From contig JARUPU010000029.1 of the NCBI GenBank assembly GCA_030544235.1, positions 1,860,001-1,924,000 on the forward strand: a stretch of DNA of 64,000 nt. The letters are read 5' to 3'. How positions within the stretch are numbered: position 1 is the first letter of the stretch; every line of letters begins with the position of its first letter. A program made the position numbers and the translations under genes. Below, piece after piece: positions 15,301-27,117 of this stretch. This DNA is from Lepturacanthus savala. Lineage: Eukaryota; Chordata; Actinopteri; Scombriformes; Trichiuridae. Below the pieces are notes generated by a model. It saw nothing but the letters and a program-made list of their open reading frames with translations, ran no database searches and was not told the DNA's origin.

Positions 15301-18300
15301 CACCTGGAAAAGCTATTGTTTTCATGTGGTTTGTGTTTTAAAGTTTTTATTGCTCCATATGCATTCTCTCGGTCTGAAGAGCACAAAAAGACAAAAAGCT
15401 ATGTAAGCCTAAATCAGAACAATATTTTTATAGAAAATCTTATTTACCGTTAACTTTATGTGAAATGGTATAGTTTCGGATCAGAAATTCACCTGGAAAA
15501 GCTATTGTTTTCATGTGGTTTGTGTTTTAAAGTTTTTATTGCTCCATATGCATTCTCTCGGTCGGAAGAGCACAAAAAGACCAAAAGCTATGTAGGCCTA
15601 AATCAGTACAATATTTTTACAGAAAATCTTATTTACCTTTTACTATATGTAAAATGGTATAGTTTTGGATCAGAAATTCACCTGGAAAAGCTATTGTTTT
15701 CATGTGGTTTGTGTTTTAAAGTTTTTATTGCTCCATATGCATTCTCTCGGTCTGAAGAGCCCAAAAAGACAAAAAGCTATATAGGCCTAAATCAGTACAA
15801 TATTTTCATAGAAAAACTTATTTACCTTTTACTTTATGTGAAATGGTATAGTTTTGGATCAGAAATTCACCTGGAAAAGCTATTGTTTTCATGTGGTTTG
15901 TGTTTTAAAGTTTTTATTGCTCCATATGCATTCTCTTGGTCTGAAGAGCACAAAAAGACAAAAAGCTATGTAAGCCTAAATCAGTACAATATTTTTACAG
16001 AAAATCTTATTTACCTTTTACTATATGTAAAATGGTATAGTTTTGGATCAGAAATTCACCTGGAAAAGCTATTGTTTTCATGTGGTTTGTGTTTTAAAGT
16101 TTTTATTGCTCCATATGCATTCTCTCGGTCTGAAGAGCCCAAAAAGACAAAAAGCTATATAGGCCTAAATCAGTACAATATTTTCATAGAAAAACTTATT
16201 TACCTTTTACTTTATGTGAAATGGTATAGTTTTGGATCAGAAATTCACCTGGAAAAGCTATTGTTTTCATGTGGTTTGTGTTTTAAAGTTTTTATTGCTC
16301 CATATACATTCTCTCGGTCTGAAGAGCACAAAAACACAAAATGCTATGTAGACCTAAATCAGTACAATATTTTTATAGAAAATATCATTTACCATTTACT
16401 ATATGTAAAATGGTATTGTTTTGGATCAGAAATTCACCTGGAAAAGCTATTGTTTTCATGTGGTTTATGTTTTAAAGTTTTTATTGCTCCATATGCATTC
16501 TCTCGGTCGGAAGAGCCCAAAAAGACAAAAAGCTATATAGGCCTAAATCAGTACAATATTTTCATAGAAAAACTTATTTACCTTTTACTTTATGTGAAAT
16601 GGTATAGTTTTGGATCAGAAATTCACCTGGAAAAGCTATTGTTTTCATGTGGTTTGTGTTTTAAAGTTTTTATTGCTCCATATGCATTCTCTCGGTCTGA
16701 AGAGAACAAAAAGACAAAAAGCTATGTAAGCCTAAATCAGAACAATATTTTTATAGAAAATCTTATTTACCGTTAACTTTATGTGAAATGGTATAGTTTC
16801 GGATCTGAAATTCACCTGGAAAAGCTATTGTTTTCATGTGGTTTGTGTTTTAAAGTTTTTATTGCTCCATATGCATTCTCTCGGTCGGAAGAGCACAAAA
16901 AGACCAAAAGCTATGTAAGCCTAAATCAGAACAATATTTTTATAGAAAATCTTATTTACCGTTAACTTTATGTGAAATGGTATAGTTTCGGATCAGAAAT
17001 TCACCTGGAAAAGCTATTGTTTTCATGTGGTTTGTGTTTTAAAGTTTTTATTGCTCCATATGCATTCTCTCGGTCGGAAGAGCACAAAAAGACCAAAAGC
17101 TATGTAGGCCTAAATCAGTACAATATTTTTACAGAAAATCTTATTTACCTTTTACTATATGTAAAATGGTATAGTTTTGGATCAGAAATTCACCTGGAAA
17201 AGCTATTGTTTTCATGTGGTTTGTGTTTTAAAGTTTTTATTGCTCCATATGCATTCTCTCGGTCGGAAGAGCACAAAAAGACAAAAAGCTTTATAGGCCT
17301 AAATCAGTACAATATTTTTATAGAAAATCTTATTTACCTTTAACTTTATGTGAAATGGTATAGTTTCGGATCAGAAATTCACCTGGAAAAGCTATTGTTT
17401 TCATGTGGTTTGTGTTTTAAAGTTTTTATTGCTCCATATGCATTCTCTCGGTCGGAAGAGCACAAAAAGACCAAAAGCTATGTAGGCCTAAATCAGTACA
17501 ATATTTTTACAGAAAATCTTATTTACCTTTTACTATATGTAAAATGGTATAGTTTTGGATCAGAAATTCACCTGGAAAAGCTATTGTTTTCATGTGGTTT
17601 ATGTTTTAAAGTTTTTATTGCTCCATATGCATTCTCTCGGTCTGAAGAGCCCTAAAAGACAATAAGCTAGACAGGCCTAAATCAGTACAATATTTTCATA
17701 GAAAAACTTATTTACCTTTTACTTTATGTGAAATGGTATAGTTTTGGATGAGAAATTCACCTGGAAAAGCTATTGTTTTCATGTGGTTTGTGTTTTAAAG
17801 TTTTTATTGCTCCATATGCATTCTCTCGGTCTGAAGAGCACAAAAAGACAAAAAGCTATGTAAGCCTAAATCAGAACAATATTTTTATAGAAAATCTTAT
17901 TTACCGTTAACTTTATGTGAAATGGTATAGTTTCGGATCAGAAATTCACCTGGAAAAGCTATTGTTTTCATGTGGTTTGTGTTTTAAAGTTTTTATTGCT
18001 CCATATGCATTCTCTCGGTCGGAAGAGCACAAAAAGACCAAAAGCTATGTAGGCCTAAATCAGTACAATATTTTTACAGAAAATCTTATTTACCTTTTAC
18101 TATATGTAAAATGGTATAGTTTTGGATCAGAAATTCACCTGGAAAAGCTATTGTTTTCATGTGGTTTGTGTTTTAAAGTTTTTATTGCTCCATATGCATT
18201 CTCTCGGTCTGAAGAGCCCAAAAAGACAAAAAGCTATATAGGCCTAAATCAGTACAATATTTTCATAGAAAAACTTATTTACCTTTTACTTTATGTGAAA

Positions 18301-21300
18301 TGGTATAGTTTTGGATCAGAAATTCACCTGGAAAAGCTATTGTTTTCATGTGGTTTGTGTTTTAAAGTTTTTATTGCTCCATATGCATTCTCTCGGTCTG
18401 AAGAGCCCAAAAAGACAAAAAGCTATATAGGCCTAAATCAGTACAATATTTTCATAGAAAAACTTATTTACCTTTTACTTTATGTGAAATGGTATAGTTT
18501 TGGATCAGAAATTCACCTGGAAAAGCTATTGTTTTCATGTGGTTTGTGTTTTAAAGTTTTTATTGCTCCATATACATTCTCTCGGTCTGAAGAGCACAAA
18601 AACACAAAATGCTATGTAGACCTAAATCAGTACAATATTTTTATAGAAAATATCATTTACCATTTACTATATGTAAAATGGTATTGTTTTGGATCAGAAA
18701 TTCACCTGGAAAAGCTATTGTTTTCATGTGGTTTATGTTTTAAAGTTTTTATTGCTCCATATGCATTCTCTCGGTCGGAAGAGCCCAAAAAGACAAAAAG
18801 CTATATAGGCCTAAATCAGTACAATATTTTCATAGAAAAACTTATTTACCTTTTACTTTATGTGAAATGGTATAGTTTTGGATCAGAAATTCACCTGGAA
18901 AAGCTATTGTTTTCATGTGGTTTGTGTTTTAAAGTTTTTATTGCTCCATATGCATTCTCTCGGTCTGAAGAGAACAAAAAGACAAAAAGCTATGTAAGCC
19001 TAAATCAGAACAATATTTTTATAGAAAATCTTATTTACCGTTAACTTTATGTGAAATGGTATAGTTTCGGATCAGAAATTCACCTGGAAAAGCTATTGTT
19101 TTCATGTGGTTTGTGTTTTAAAGTTTTTATTGCTCCATATGCATTCTCTCGGTCGGAAGAGCACAAAAAGACCAAAAGCTATGTAGGCCTAAATCAGTAC
19201 AATATTTTTACAGAAAATCTTATTTACCTTTTACTATATGTAAAATGGTATAGTTTTGGATCAGAAATTCACCTGGAAAAGCTATTGTTTTCATGTGGTT
19301 TGTGTTTTAAAGTTTTTATTGCTCCATATGCATCCTCTCGGTCTGAAGAGCCCAAAAAGACAAAAAGCTATATAGGCCTAAATCAGTACAATATTTTTAT
19401 AGAAAAACTTATTTACCTTTTACTTTATGTGAAATGGTATAGTTTTGGATCAGAAATTCACCTGGAAAAGCTATTGTTTTCATGTGGTTTGTGTTTTAAA
19501 GTTTTATTGCTCCATATGCATTCTCTCGGTCGGAAGAGCACAAAAAGACCAAAAGCTATGTAGGCCTAAATCAGTACAATATTTTTACAGAAAATCTTAT
19601 TTACCTTTTACTATATGTAAAATGGTATAGTTTTGGATCAGAAATTCACCTGGAAAAGCTATTGTTTTCATGTGGTTTGTGTTTTAAAGTTTTTATTGCT
19701 CCATATGCATTCTCTCGGTCTGAAGAGCCCAAAAAGACAAAAAGCTATATAGGCCTAAATCAGTACAATATTTTCATAGAAAAACTTATTTACCTTTTAC
19801 TTTATGTGAAATGGTATAGTTTTGGATCAGAAATTCACCTGGAAAAGCTATTGTTTTCATGTGGTTTGTGTTTTAAAGTTTTTATTGCTCCATATGCATT
19901 ATCTCAGTCGGAAGAGCACAAAAAGACAAAAAGCTATGTAGGCCTAAATCAGTACAATATTTTTACAGAAAATCTTATTTACCTTTTACTATATGTAAAA
20001 TGGTATAGTTTTGGATCCGAAATTCACCTGGAAAAGCTATTGTTTTCATGTGGTTTGTGTTTTAAAGTTTTTATTGCTCCATATACATTCTCTCGGTCTG
20101 AAGAGCACAAAAAGACAAAATGCTATGTAGACCTAAATCAGTACAATATTTTTATAGAAAATATCATTTACCATTTACTATATGTAAAATGGTATTGTTT
20201 TGGATCAGAAATTCACCTGGAAAAGCTATTGTTTTCATGTGGTTTATGTTTTAAAGTTTTTATTGCTCCATATGCATTCTCTCGGTCTGAAGAGCACAAA
20301 AAGACAAAATGCTATGTAGACCTAAATCAGTACAATATTTTTATAGAAAATCTTATTTACCTTTTACTTTATGTGAAATGGCATAGTTTTGGATCAGAAA
20401 TTCACCTGGAAAAGCTATTGTTTTCATGTGGTTTGTGTTTTAAAGTTTTTATTGCTCCATATGCATTCTCTCGGTCTGAAGAGCACAAAAAGACAAAAAG
20501 CTATGTAGGCCTAAATCAGTACAATATTTTTACAGAAAATCTCATTTACATTTTACTAAATGTAAAATGGTATAGTTTTGGATCAGAAATTCGCCTGGAA
20601 AAGATATTGTTTTCATGTGGTTTTTGTTTTAAAGTTTTTATTGCTCCATATGCATTCTCTCGGTCGGAAGAGCACAATGAGGTAAAAAGCCATGTACATC
20701 TAAATCAGTGAAATATTTTTACAGAAAATCTTATTTACCTTTTACTTTGTGTGAAATGGTATAGTTTGGGATTAGAAATTCATCTGGGAAAGCTATTGTT
20801 TTCATTTGGTTCATGTTTTAAACTTTTTATGGCTCCCGAAGCTTTCTCTCGGTCTGAAGAGCACAATAAGATAAAAAGTGATGTACGTCTAAATCAGTGC
20901 AATATTTTTACAGAAAATCTTGTTTACCTTTTACTTTACGTAAAATGGTATAGTTTTGAATTACAAATTCACCTGGAAAAGCTATTGTTTTCATGTGGTT
21001 CATGTTTTAAACTTTTTATGGCTCCAGAAGCATTCTCTCGGTCTGAAGAGCCTAAAAGATAAAAAGGCATGTAGGCCTAATCAGGCCTACATACCTTTCA
21101 AGATTTTCTGTAAAACCATAAGAGTTTTACAGAAAATCTTGTTTACCTTTGATTTCATGTACAATGGTATAGTTTTACATTAAGAATTCACCTGGGAAAG
21201 CTATTGTTTTCATGTGGTTCATGTTTTAAAGTTTTTATGGCTCCAGAATCTTTCTCTCATTCTGAAGAGCACAATAAGATAGAAAGCTATGTCGGCCTAA

Positions 21301-21386
21301 TCAGTGCAATATTTTTTTACAGAAAATCTTATTTACCTTTTATTTTATGTGCAATGGTATAGTTTTGGATTAGAAATTCACCTGGG
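12305..21386 (+). repeat. 189-bp satellite array, plus-oriented half
   Basis: The same 189-bp unit in the opposite orientation, about 48 units. The switch occurs between ...GTAAATAAG and GTTTGTGTTTTAAAG at 12,304/12,305, with no spacer and with the two halves out of phase. Subtypes include EHKKTKSYVGLNQ and EPKKTKSYIGLNQ forms. A block of 13 units is duplicated: 14,893-15,198 and 17,350-17,655 lie 2,457 bp apart and match unit for unit, as do 15,460 and 17,917 onward. From about 20,690 the units become clearly diverged (TTCATGTTTTAAAC, GCTCCAGAAGC variants) and the array ends at CACCTGGGAAAG at about 21,386. A diverged edge around a homogeneous core is the usual satellite pattern. Confidence 0.95.
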
Positions 21387-21773
21387 AAAGTCCGATATCG
21401 TTTTCCAGACATCCAGAATCCAGACATCTATAGTAACAAAGTGAAATTCTTTTGGCATAAAGGTCACCACTGGGGTTATTACAGGAACAGCACAAAGGTG
21501 ACAGAAGGCCACATGAATTTAAATAATTTCATCAAGAAGCCATGGGAAGGCCTTGTTCAATCTCAAATATAAGGCTTTACATACACCAGTGGGTACAAGG
21601 AAGAACAACTGTGTCAACAACAGTGGTCAAACGCACTCTAGTGCCTGAAATGCCTATACTAACATTAAATTAAAAGTTAAAATGTATTGTGAGTATGTAA
21701 TGATGTTGTTGTTGAAATCAATGTCTGTAATGATGAGAAGTAAAGTTAAAGAAAAACTAGACAATTCACGCGG
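21387..21773 (+). pseudogene. coding-like segment flanking the satellite, copy 1
   Basis: This segment directly follows the last satellite unit and occurs again at 46,533-46,911. One plus-strand frame reads as plausible protein (...FPDIQNPDIYSNKVKFFWH, then KGHHWGYYRNS and NNFIKKPWEGLVQ) before a stop after LVQSQI. Most differences between the two copies look modest, and the second copy reads past this stop (QSQILGFTYTN). I do not recognise the family. It could be a fragment of an old host or transposon exon that was captured at the satellite edge. Confidence 0.5.
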
Positions 21774-22160
21774 AAATTGTGAGTTGGGTCTGGGCTGTTG
21801 GGGGTCCTTGCTGGAGTTTTATAATGGTCGTGATACCATGGATGGGATGCTGGGGTCCTCTTTATTAATACTACAAAGTTTGATGGTTGTGGGGACTTTA
21901 AATCCAAAGTTATTGATGAAAAACTATTGACCAATCAGCTTTCATGCCTTTTAGAGAAATCAGCTCAGTCACGAAGCGATGCCATTTCTTTGATATGTAG
22001 CTATATACCTCCTTAATACATTATTTTATTTAAATTAATTTATTCATGTATTTATGTCACTTGCATAAAATATCTATATCTAATGTATTAATATCCATGT
22101 ATAACATACTTAACCTAAAACCTTCACAGTACATCTATGTATGTTATTAAAATCCTCAGA
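21774..22160. other. AT-rich stretch without recognised features
   Basis: The homology to the loop copy ends at GACAATTCAC (about 21,773). After that the sequence is AT-rich with no convincing coding frame, repeat or RNA gene. A short open frame on each strand around 21,700-21,930 has no recognisable motif. Confidence 0.6.
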
Positions 22161-22835
22161 CATTAGATTCTAGATTCAAAGTTCACTTTATTGTCATTTC
22201 ACTCCACATTTACATTCAGTCTGAAATTAAATTGCTTCTCATCATTGACATTACATAAAAAATGGTGATTAAATGATTACTAAAAAATTCTATCTATAAA
22301 AAAATATATTTTCAATCACATATTTAAAAACAGTATTTCACAGCATTAATAACCAAATAATTTCAGAGGTTCAGTAAAAGGTGCTTCAATGTCTCCAATC
22401 CAGTGCTGTTTAAAGTAATTCAGACATGTCCTTAAATCAGTTCAAACCTTGTCCTTGGTTGTTGTCCAGCTGGGGGGGTGGTGTGTGTTTGGGGGGTTCA
22501 GGGTATCAGTGAGTGTGTGTGTGGGGGGATTCAGTCCACTTGAAGCCCTACAGCTTGTAAAACCTGTTGATCATAGTGAAGGGTGGAGTGGGTCTTTGAT
22601 GGTGGAGGTAGCTGTGTGAATGCATTGCTGTTGGTAGAGCGCCATCAGGATGAGACAGGAGCAGCAACGGTTCTGTAGGCAGTCTTCATCAGTCCTAATT
22701 GGCTGTTTTTGTTGTCCATGGAAACTACAGCTCCTGAACCAGGAAGTGATGTTGTAGGTCAGGATGCTGTCAGTGGAGCCGCTGTAGAAGGTGGTAAAGT
22801 GAGCAGACCAGTTACTATCAATGACCATTAAAATT
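22160..22835 (-). mobile_element. LINE 3' end with reverse transcriptase tail remnant
   Basis: Minus-strand reading at 22,571-22,828 gives FTTFYSGSTDSILTYNITSW, later TEDCLQNRCCSCLILMALYQ, and ends near TIKDPLHPS. This pattern (FY....ES-IL-ITSW ... RC--KA--I--DP-HPS) is the C-terminal tail of reverse transcriptases of several fish non-LTR elements. The sequence TTCACTTTATTGTCATTTCA at about 22,180-22,202 resembles the 3' UTR end of such elements. Only the extreme 3' part is present, as expected for 5'-truncated LINE insertions. The GT/G-rich stretch at 22,460-22,540 would lie in its 3' UTR. The clade is not assigned. Confidence 0.6.
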
Positions 22836-23295
22836 CTTTAGTGATATTACAGTGTAGATGCATTAACTGGAAAAACACAACAACCAAGCAGATTATAAAA
22901 TGACTAATAAGTCTTGCTTGTTCTCTACTCCTACTCCATGTTTCTCCACAGTAAGTCAACATGGTCATTGTTAGAATGATGCATATAAGTTATCCCATAT
23001 TTACTTATTTCCATTCTTTTATTCTTTGTTCTGCATAACATGACAGTATAAGTTTGTGTGTGTATCTTCCAGGTGGACAATGGAGATGTTGCAGCTGTTG
23101 ACTTGACCAAGATCTGAACTTCCTTCCAACTGTTCAATGATTTTACCAGGTTCCTGTCGTAATGACAAGAATACCTACCTAACTTAGGAATTTAGCTGAC
23201 CTGTTTACATTCTAGAGAAAGGAAAACAAAACCTTGTATTAGTTAGACATTTACGCACAGTGACGACTTTCAAAGTCTCAAGGGGACAACCAAAA
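22836..23295. other. non-coding spacer
   Basis: No coding region is supported. A possible splice acceptor (GTATCTTCCAG at about 23,070) is followed by 15 open codons and a stop, which is too little to call an exon. Otherwise AT-rich sequence. Confidence 0.5.
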
Positions 23296-24268
23296 CTATA
23301 TAAAATGCATCAATATGTAGCTGCAGTATTTGGCAAATGCAGACAGACATGTGGCACAGGACAAACAAATTGGTGGGGTGGTGGAGAGAGGGATACAGAG
23401 AGCGTACCCGTGCTCTGTTTCTATCTGCACCACAAGAGGAGTTGCAAAAGGAAAAAGACCAGTACTGCCAAACGCCAACTTGATTGGGACCTGTCGCCGA
23501 ACCGCTACCCTCTTGCTCATGGGTTCCTTGACTCGTGCGATGTAAACCAGCATGTCCGGCGGCCCGAGAACCTTTTTCCGAAACTTTTGATCAGCCTCTG
23601 GATTGTTCAATTCCAGTCCGATCAGCTTCACAGTTTCGGGTAGGTCCACATACATGCACAGGTGATTGTGCCGAAAGCGCCGCTGACGAGGCCATCCTCG
23701 ATGTCGACGTTCCTCGTCACCATGACACGCGCGCCGACTTTAATGTTGTCTGGCAGATCCCTCCTGTTGCCCTTGAAGCCCCAGGGGATCCTTTTCCGAT
23801 AATCCTCCGCAGGAATGTTGACGACAGTCAACCCAAGGGCTGCAACGGTGGTTGCATCGTGGGCGTCCACCTCCTTGTTTGTCGCAAAGATGTGAAGGGC
23901 ATCCACCGGACAATGTTGGGCGTCGACGACACACTGCTCGAGCGGAGCTTTGTCGTCGACGGAAAGTGGTTCGTTCTTCTGCTTTGTGCACAGTCTGTTC
24001 AACAGCTCAGCAAAAGACCGGTCGTCCTTTTGCCACATGATTTCCGTCAAGGTGACCATCTGGAAAGAACTCCAGAGGTCAAGGAAATCATCCTCACGCA
24101 CACAGAGCGGCTTGGCCCTGCCAAGGGGCGGCAGCTAGTAAAAGTCCCCAACCGTCAAGACCGACATGCCTCCAAAGGGCCTCTTGTTGCCTTTGATTTG
24201 TTGCAACTGCCAGTGCACAGGCAAAGAGGTCCTTGGAAATCATAGAGATCTCGTCAATGATCAAGATT
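23296..24268 (-). pseudogene. PIF1-type Helitron helicase fragment
   Basis: Reading on the minus strand from 24,268, one frame gives ILIIDEISMISKDLFA, a Walker B / DEISM motif. After a frame change LGGMSVLTVGDFYQLPPLGK follows at about 24,180-24,115, the typical GD-QLPP motif. Next comes DLWSSFQMVTLTEIMWQK (24,085 downward), the L--IMRQK helicase motif, and then LHIFATNKEVDAHDA and VGARVMVTRNVDIEDGLVSG, matching the usual R-M---N-----GL-NG block. A further frame (23,655-23,296) gives RRQVPIKLAFGSTG and then loses similarity. Walker A is missing and at least two frameshifts are needed. A long plus-strand open frame at 23,535-24,245 is its antisense shadow. Confidence 0.75.
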
Positions 24269-24299
24269 TAACTTCGTCCAACGCGCTGCCGGAAAGCAA

Positions 24300-24795
24300 G
24301 GTCTGTGCTTTACCGTGTCTGGATGTAAGACTTCTGATGCTGCTGGAAAGCAGGGTTGTTTCTGTACTGGTTGCGGATGTAAGATTTCATTGCAGATTTC
24401 TGCCGTTGCCGGGAAGCAAGGTCAGTCTTGTACCGCATTTGAATGTGTGATTTCTGCCGCTCCCTGAAAGCAAGATTGGTGCTGTACTGCTTCCGAACGC
24501 AAGACTTCATTGAAGATTTATGACGCGCTTGGAATACAGGGTCAGTGTTCTACCGCTTCATTAAGTAAGTCCTCTTTTTGTGCCGATGCTGAATATAGCT
24601 TGCCCTCATTGCCTGTAACTTCTTCTCCTGAAATTCTGATCTACTGGCATATTGCAGTTTTTCAGACTGACGTCTGCCAGTGGTTCTCTTTTCACCAGAA
24701 GGCAGACGTTTGCTGATCGCACTTGCTCGACGTGCAGTTTTCCTGCATCTGCTCGAGCCAACTCTTGAAACGTACTGCTTCGTTTTCTCACACAA
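24300..24795 (-). pseudogene. basic tandem-repeat region of the Helitron polyprotein
   Basis: The minus strand encodes about 8 imperfect basic repeats of 16-17 residues. Examples are RKQYSTNLAFRERQKSHIQ, MRYKTDLASRQRQKSAMKS and IRNQYRNNPAFQQHQKSYIQ. Short basic repeats of the kind ---Q-VK---I-KY---- are a recurring part of fish Helitron polyproteins, between the protease and Rep domains. The frame stops at 24,310 and Walker B follows about 40 bp later, so the Rep region that belongs in between has been deleted. The unit length is visible in the DNA as repeated CTTCTG / AAGCAAGGT blocks at 24,300-24,560. Confidence 0.65.
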
Positions 24796-24796
24796 C

Positions 24797-25652
24797 TACA
24801 CCAACACTGATGTAGTTGGTTGGACGCTGGTTCTGGCACAGCATCTGGAGTGAGAACCGTGTCAGCTTCACATTCTGAGGTGTTTCCTTCAAGAAAAACT
24901 GTACGTTGGAAGACCTCCTGACCGCAGCTTTGGTCCAGTGCAGCATCTGGAATGATAATCAAATCGTCTCCCAGTTCAAGGGTGTCACCATCTAGAAGAA
25001 ACGCACTTGGTTCGGTTTCAGCTTCTGACAAGACTGCAACATTATCCGTAGTCACATCACTGTAGTCCCTGGAGAAGGAAACAGGCATAAGCTCATAGCT
25101 GGCATAAGATCCACGATCCTGCAAAAGCTTATGCACGTGGTCGACCAGATCACTGAAGTCAAGGAAGGTCAGCATTATTGCAGTGCCGCTATGGTATGGA
25201 AAACCGGTGGCTGACCTCGAGTGAGAATCAAAGAAACCATAGCGGCCTGTGTCGTCACGAAAAACTGCTAAGCATTCAGGTGCGACCAGAAGAACTGCAT
25301 GGCGGACATCAAGAGCCAAGCACTGAAGTTGAGAGGCAAAGGGCAGCGATACTTGACTTTGCAGACTGTTTTCTGCAACCTTGAGTGGTCCAACCATGAG
25401 ATCCATTGAGTTCATGGTAACATGATAGGAATGATCATCAGTAAAGACACATTTTGGCATCTGCTCAAGGGTCAAGTAATTATGTGTAAAAGTACCATCT
25501 GCAATAAGCTGCCATTTCACACCTACATAGTGCGTCTCCCTGAGAAAGCACTCTATCCAGAGAAACCCTATTGAATTGCAACCCCTCGTTGTGATATGCA
25601 AGAAAAGTAAGAGCCATGCTGGTGCACTGTTCACCCGCAAGACATCAGAATG
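24797..25652 (-). CDS. tegument-protease/OTU-like exon of the Helitron remnant
   Basis: An open stretch of about 285 codons. It starts behind a good splice acceptor (TTTCTTCATTTCAG, exon start 25,652), which is why I prefer this start to an internal Met. Visible blocks are SIGFLWIECF, FTDDHSYHVTMNSMD, LPFASQLQCLALDVRHAVLL, a glycine/aspartate block GRYGFFDSHSR, GFPYHSGTAIMLTF and YELMPVSF. The FDSHSR--G-P---GTA block resembles the D-x-H catalytic part of herpesvirus-tegument-like (C76-type) deubiquitinases found at the N-terminus of fish Helitron proteins. I do not see a confident catalytic Cys, so activity is doubtful. The frame continues into the basic repeats. It may be an ancient gene remnant without stops rather than a functional gene. 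Confidence 0.6.
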
Positions 25653-25838
25653 CTGAAATGAAGAAATGCATTGTGTTACATCTCTACCATGGAAATAAAC
25701 ACTGTTGCAGACATTGTAAAGCAGTACAATTCTCTATCCATGTTATCACCATAAAAAAATATGAAATATGAAAACAAAAAGAGACCATTTTTAAAAAATG
25801 TTATCAATATCTATAAAATTAGGAATATGTAAACGTAC

Positions 25839-25928
25839 CTCTGCCATCAGCTCCAGGACCTCAGGGCTAAACCACACCGGTTCAGAGGGATGGAGGGCAC
25901 GGTCTTCTACTTCCTCAGTATTCTGTGT
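25839..25928 (-). CDS. 30-codon exon upstream of the protease-like exon
   Basis: Bounded by a good acceptor (TTTTCTTTACAG before 25,928) and a donor (GTACGT after 25,839). It is 90 bp and fully open (TQNTEEVEDRALHPSEPVWF then SPEVLELMAE). The phase is compatible with the next exon at 25,652. Function unknown; it belongs to the same transcription unit by position. Confidence 0.45.
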
Positions 25929-26193
25929 CTGTAAAGAAAAAAGGCAGAGTTTGGATTAAGAAGTGCATAGGAGACAAAACACAAAAGAAAAACTGTTGGC
26001 ATTGTAAATATAAATAGGAAACAAAAACAAAGGGTTAAAAATAATAAAAAGATAATGACCAAAAACGATGCAATTAAATCACAACATTATGTGCAGATAA
26101 AAAGCAGATAGCCATGAGCAGCAGTAGGTTATGGTAGAAAATACATTAGTTATTTCAGTAAACTTTCAAAGAAACAGTATCAGCCTATGTTAC

Positions 26194-26331
26194 CTTCTTG
26201 GTGGGACCCACCTGGGTCCACCGAGGAGGGAAGGAAGAACCAGAGACTGGAGCCTTGGCCTTCACAGACACTTCCCGTGAAACCTGTGGGGTTGGAGGTG
26301 TGAGCGGAGTCAAGCAGGCCCTTGGCGGAGT
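26194..26331 (-). CDS. proline-rich exon, copy 1
   Basis: Acceptor TTTCCACAG before 26,331 and donor GTAACA after 26,194. The exon is 46 open codons and rich in Pro, Ser and Thr, with the signature VSREVSVKAKAPVSGSS and the end GPTKK. A second internal acceptor-like CCCCACAG lies inside it at the point where similarity to copy 2 begins. Low-complexity linker exons like this are hard to assign to a family. Confidence 0.45.
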
Positions 26332-26462
26332 CTGTGGAAACAATGACAGAGTTTACAATAAAATAGTGCATAAGAGACACCAGACAAACAGAAAGTTAAA
26401 ATCCACAATACAGCAGTTATTCTGTAAAATGTTCACACAACCAATAATGGTAGGTAACACAC

Positions 26463-26560
26463 CTTCTTGGCCTGAGCCACACTAGTCCCTCCAAGAGGAC
26501 TGGAAGGACGAGGTACAGGGGTCTCGACCTCCACAGACACTCCTGGTGAGACCGGTGTGG
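26463..26560 (-). CDS. proline-rich exon, copy 2
   Basis: Acceptor CGCCTGCAG before 26,560 and donor GTGTGT after 26,463. The encoded segment TPVSPGVSVEVETPVP...AQAKK aligns with copy 1 (VSxxVSVxxxxPV...KK), and both exons end in AAGAAG before the donor. The pair therefore arose by duplication of exon plus intron edge. The sequence 26,570-27,110 around and beyond it is AT-rich intron-like DNA with (TA) and homopolymer runs; a possible third, weaker related exon ends near GTGAGAG at about 26,955. Confidence 0.4.
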
Positions 26561-27117
26561 CTGCAGGCGGGGGGAGGAGGCGTCCGGGTTTTTATTAGAC
26601 AAATATTAGACAAATATATATATATTTTAGACAAATGAATGAGATAAGATACACCAGACGAATTGAATATGATGTAAATAAAGGGTAGAAAGTTAGGTGT
26701 TGTTGAGTCTGTCAACAGAGACAATAAAATGAGACAAAAGGTTAAAAACAACAACATTACCAAAAATAAAGAAATAAAGAAAGTGATAAACATTCTGACG
26801 TGCATTAACACATAGCAGCAGTGAGGTAAACTTCACAATACAGTGGTTATTATGTTAAATATAATATCTTCTTGGACCGAGTCCAGGACACACACTTGGA
26901 GAAGAAGATTTGTTCAGTAAACAGGACAAGATTTCAAAATGTTTGTAGAAATCTCTCACCGTGTCCAGGAATCGTCATCTGTGTCTCCACCTTTATTGGT
27001 TGGGTAACATGTACTCAACTTCAAACATGTTCTGAAATCAATCATGGAATTATCTAGTCATAATACATCAAAGTAACTTACATTGCTGCAGGCAGCCCGG
27101 GCGGTGGTCACCAGCCT

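Noticed and set aside
228..21062. Dozens of long open frames encoding a repeated 63-residue sequence
   Set aside because: They are the satellite unit read through in one frame. They start and stop wherever single units vary, with no promoter, splice or conserved start, so I list the array and not genes.
1..21386. CRISPR array
   Set aside because: The repeats are contiguous 189-bp units without unique spacers, in a eukaryotic context.
23060..23116. Terminal exon after GTATCTTCCAG
   Set aside because: Only 15 codons before a stop and no partner exon; a chance acceptor is as likely.
23535..24245. 236-codon plus-strand open frame
   Set aside because: It lies antisense to the clear helicase motifs (IIDEISM, GDFYQLPP) and has no recognisable domain of its own.
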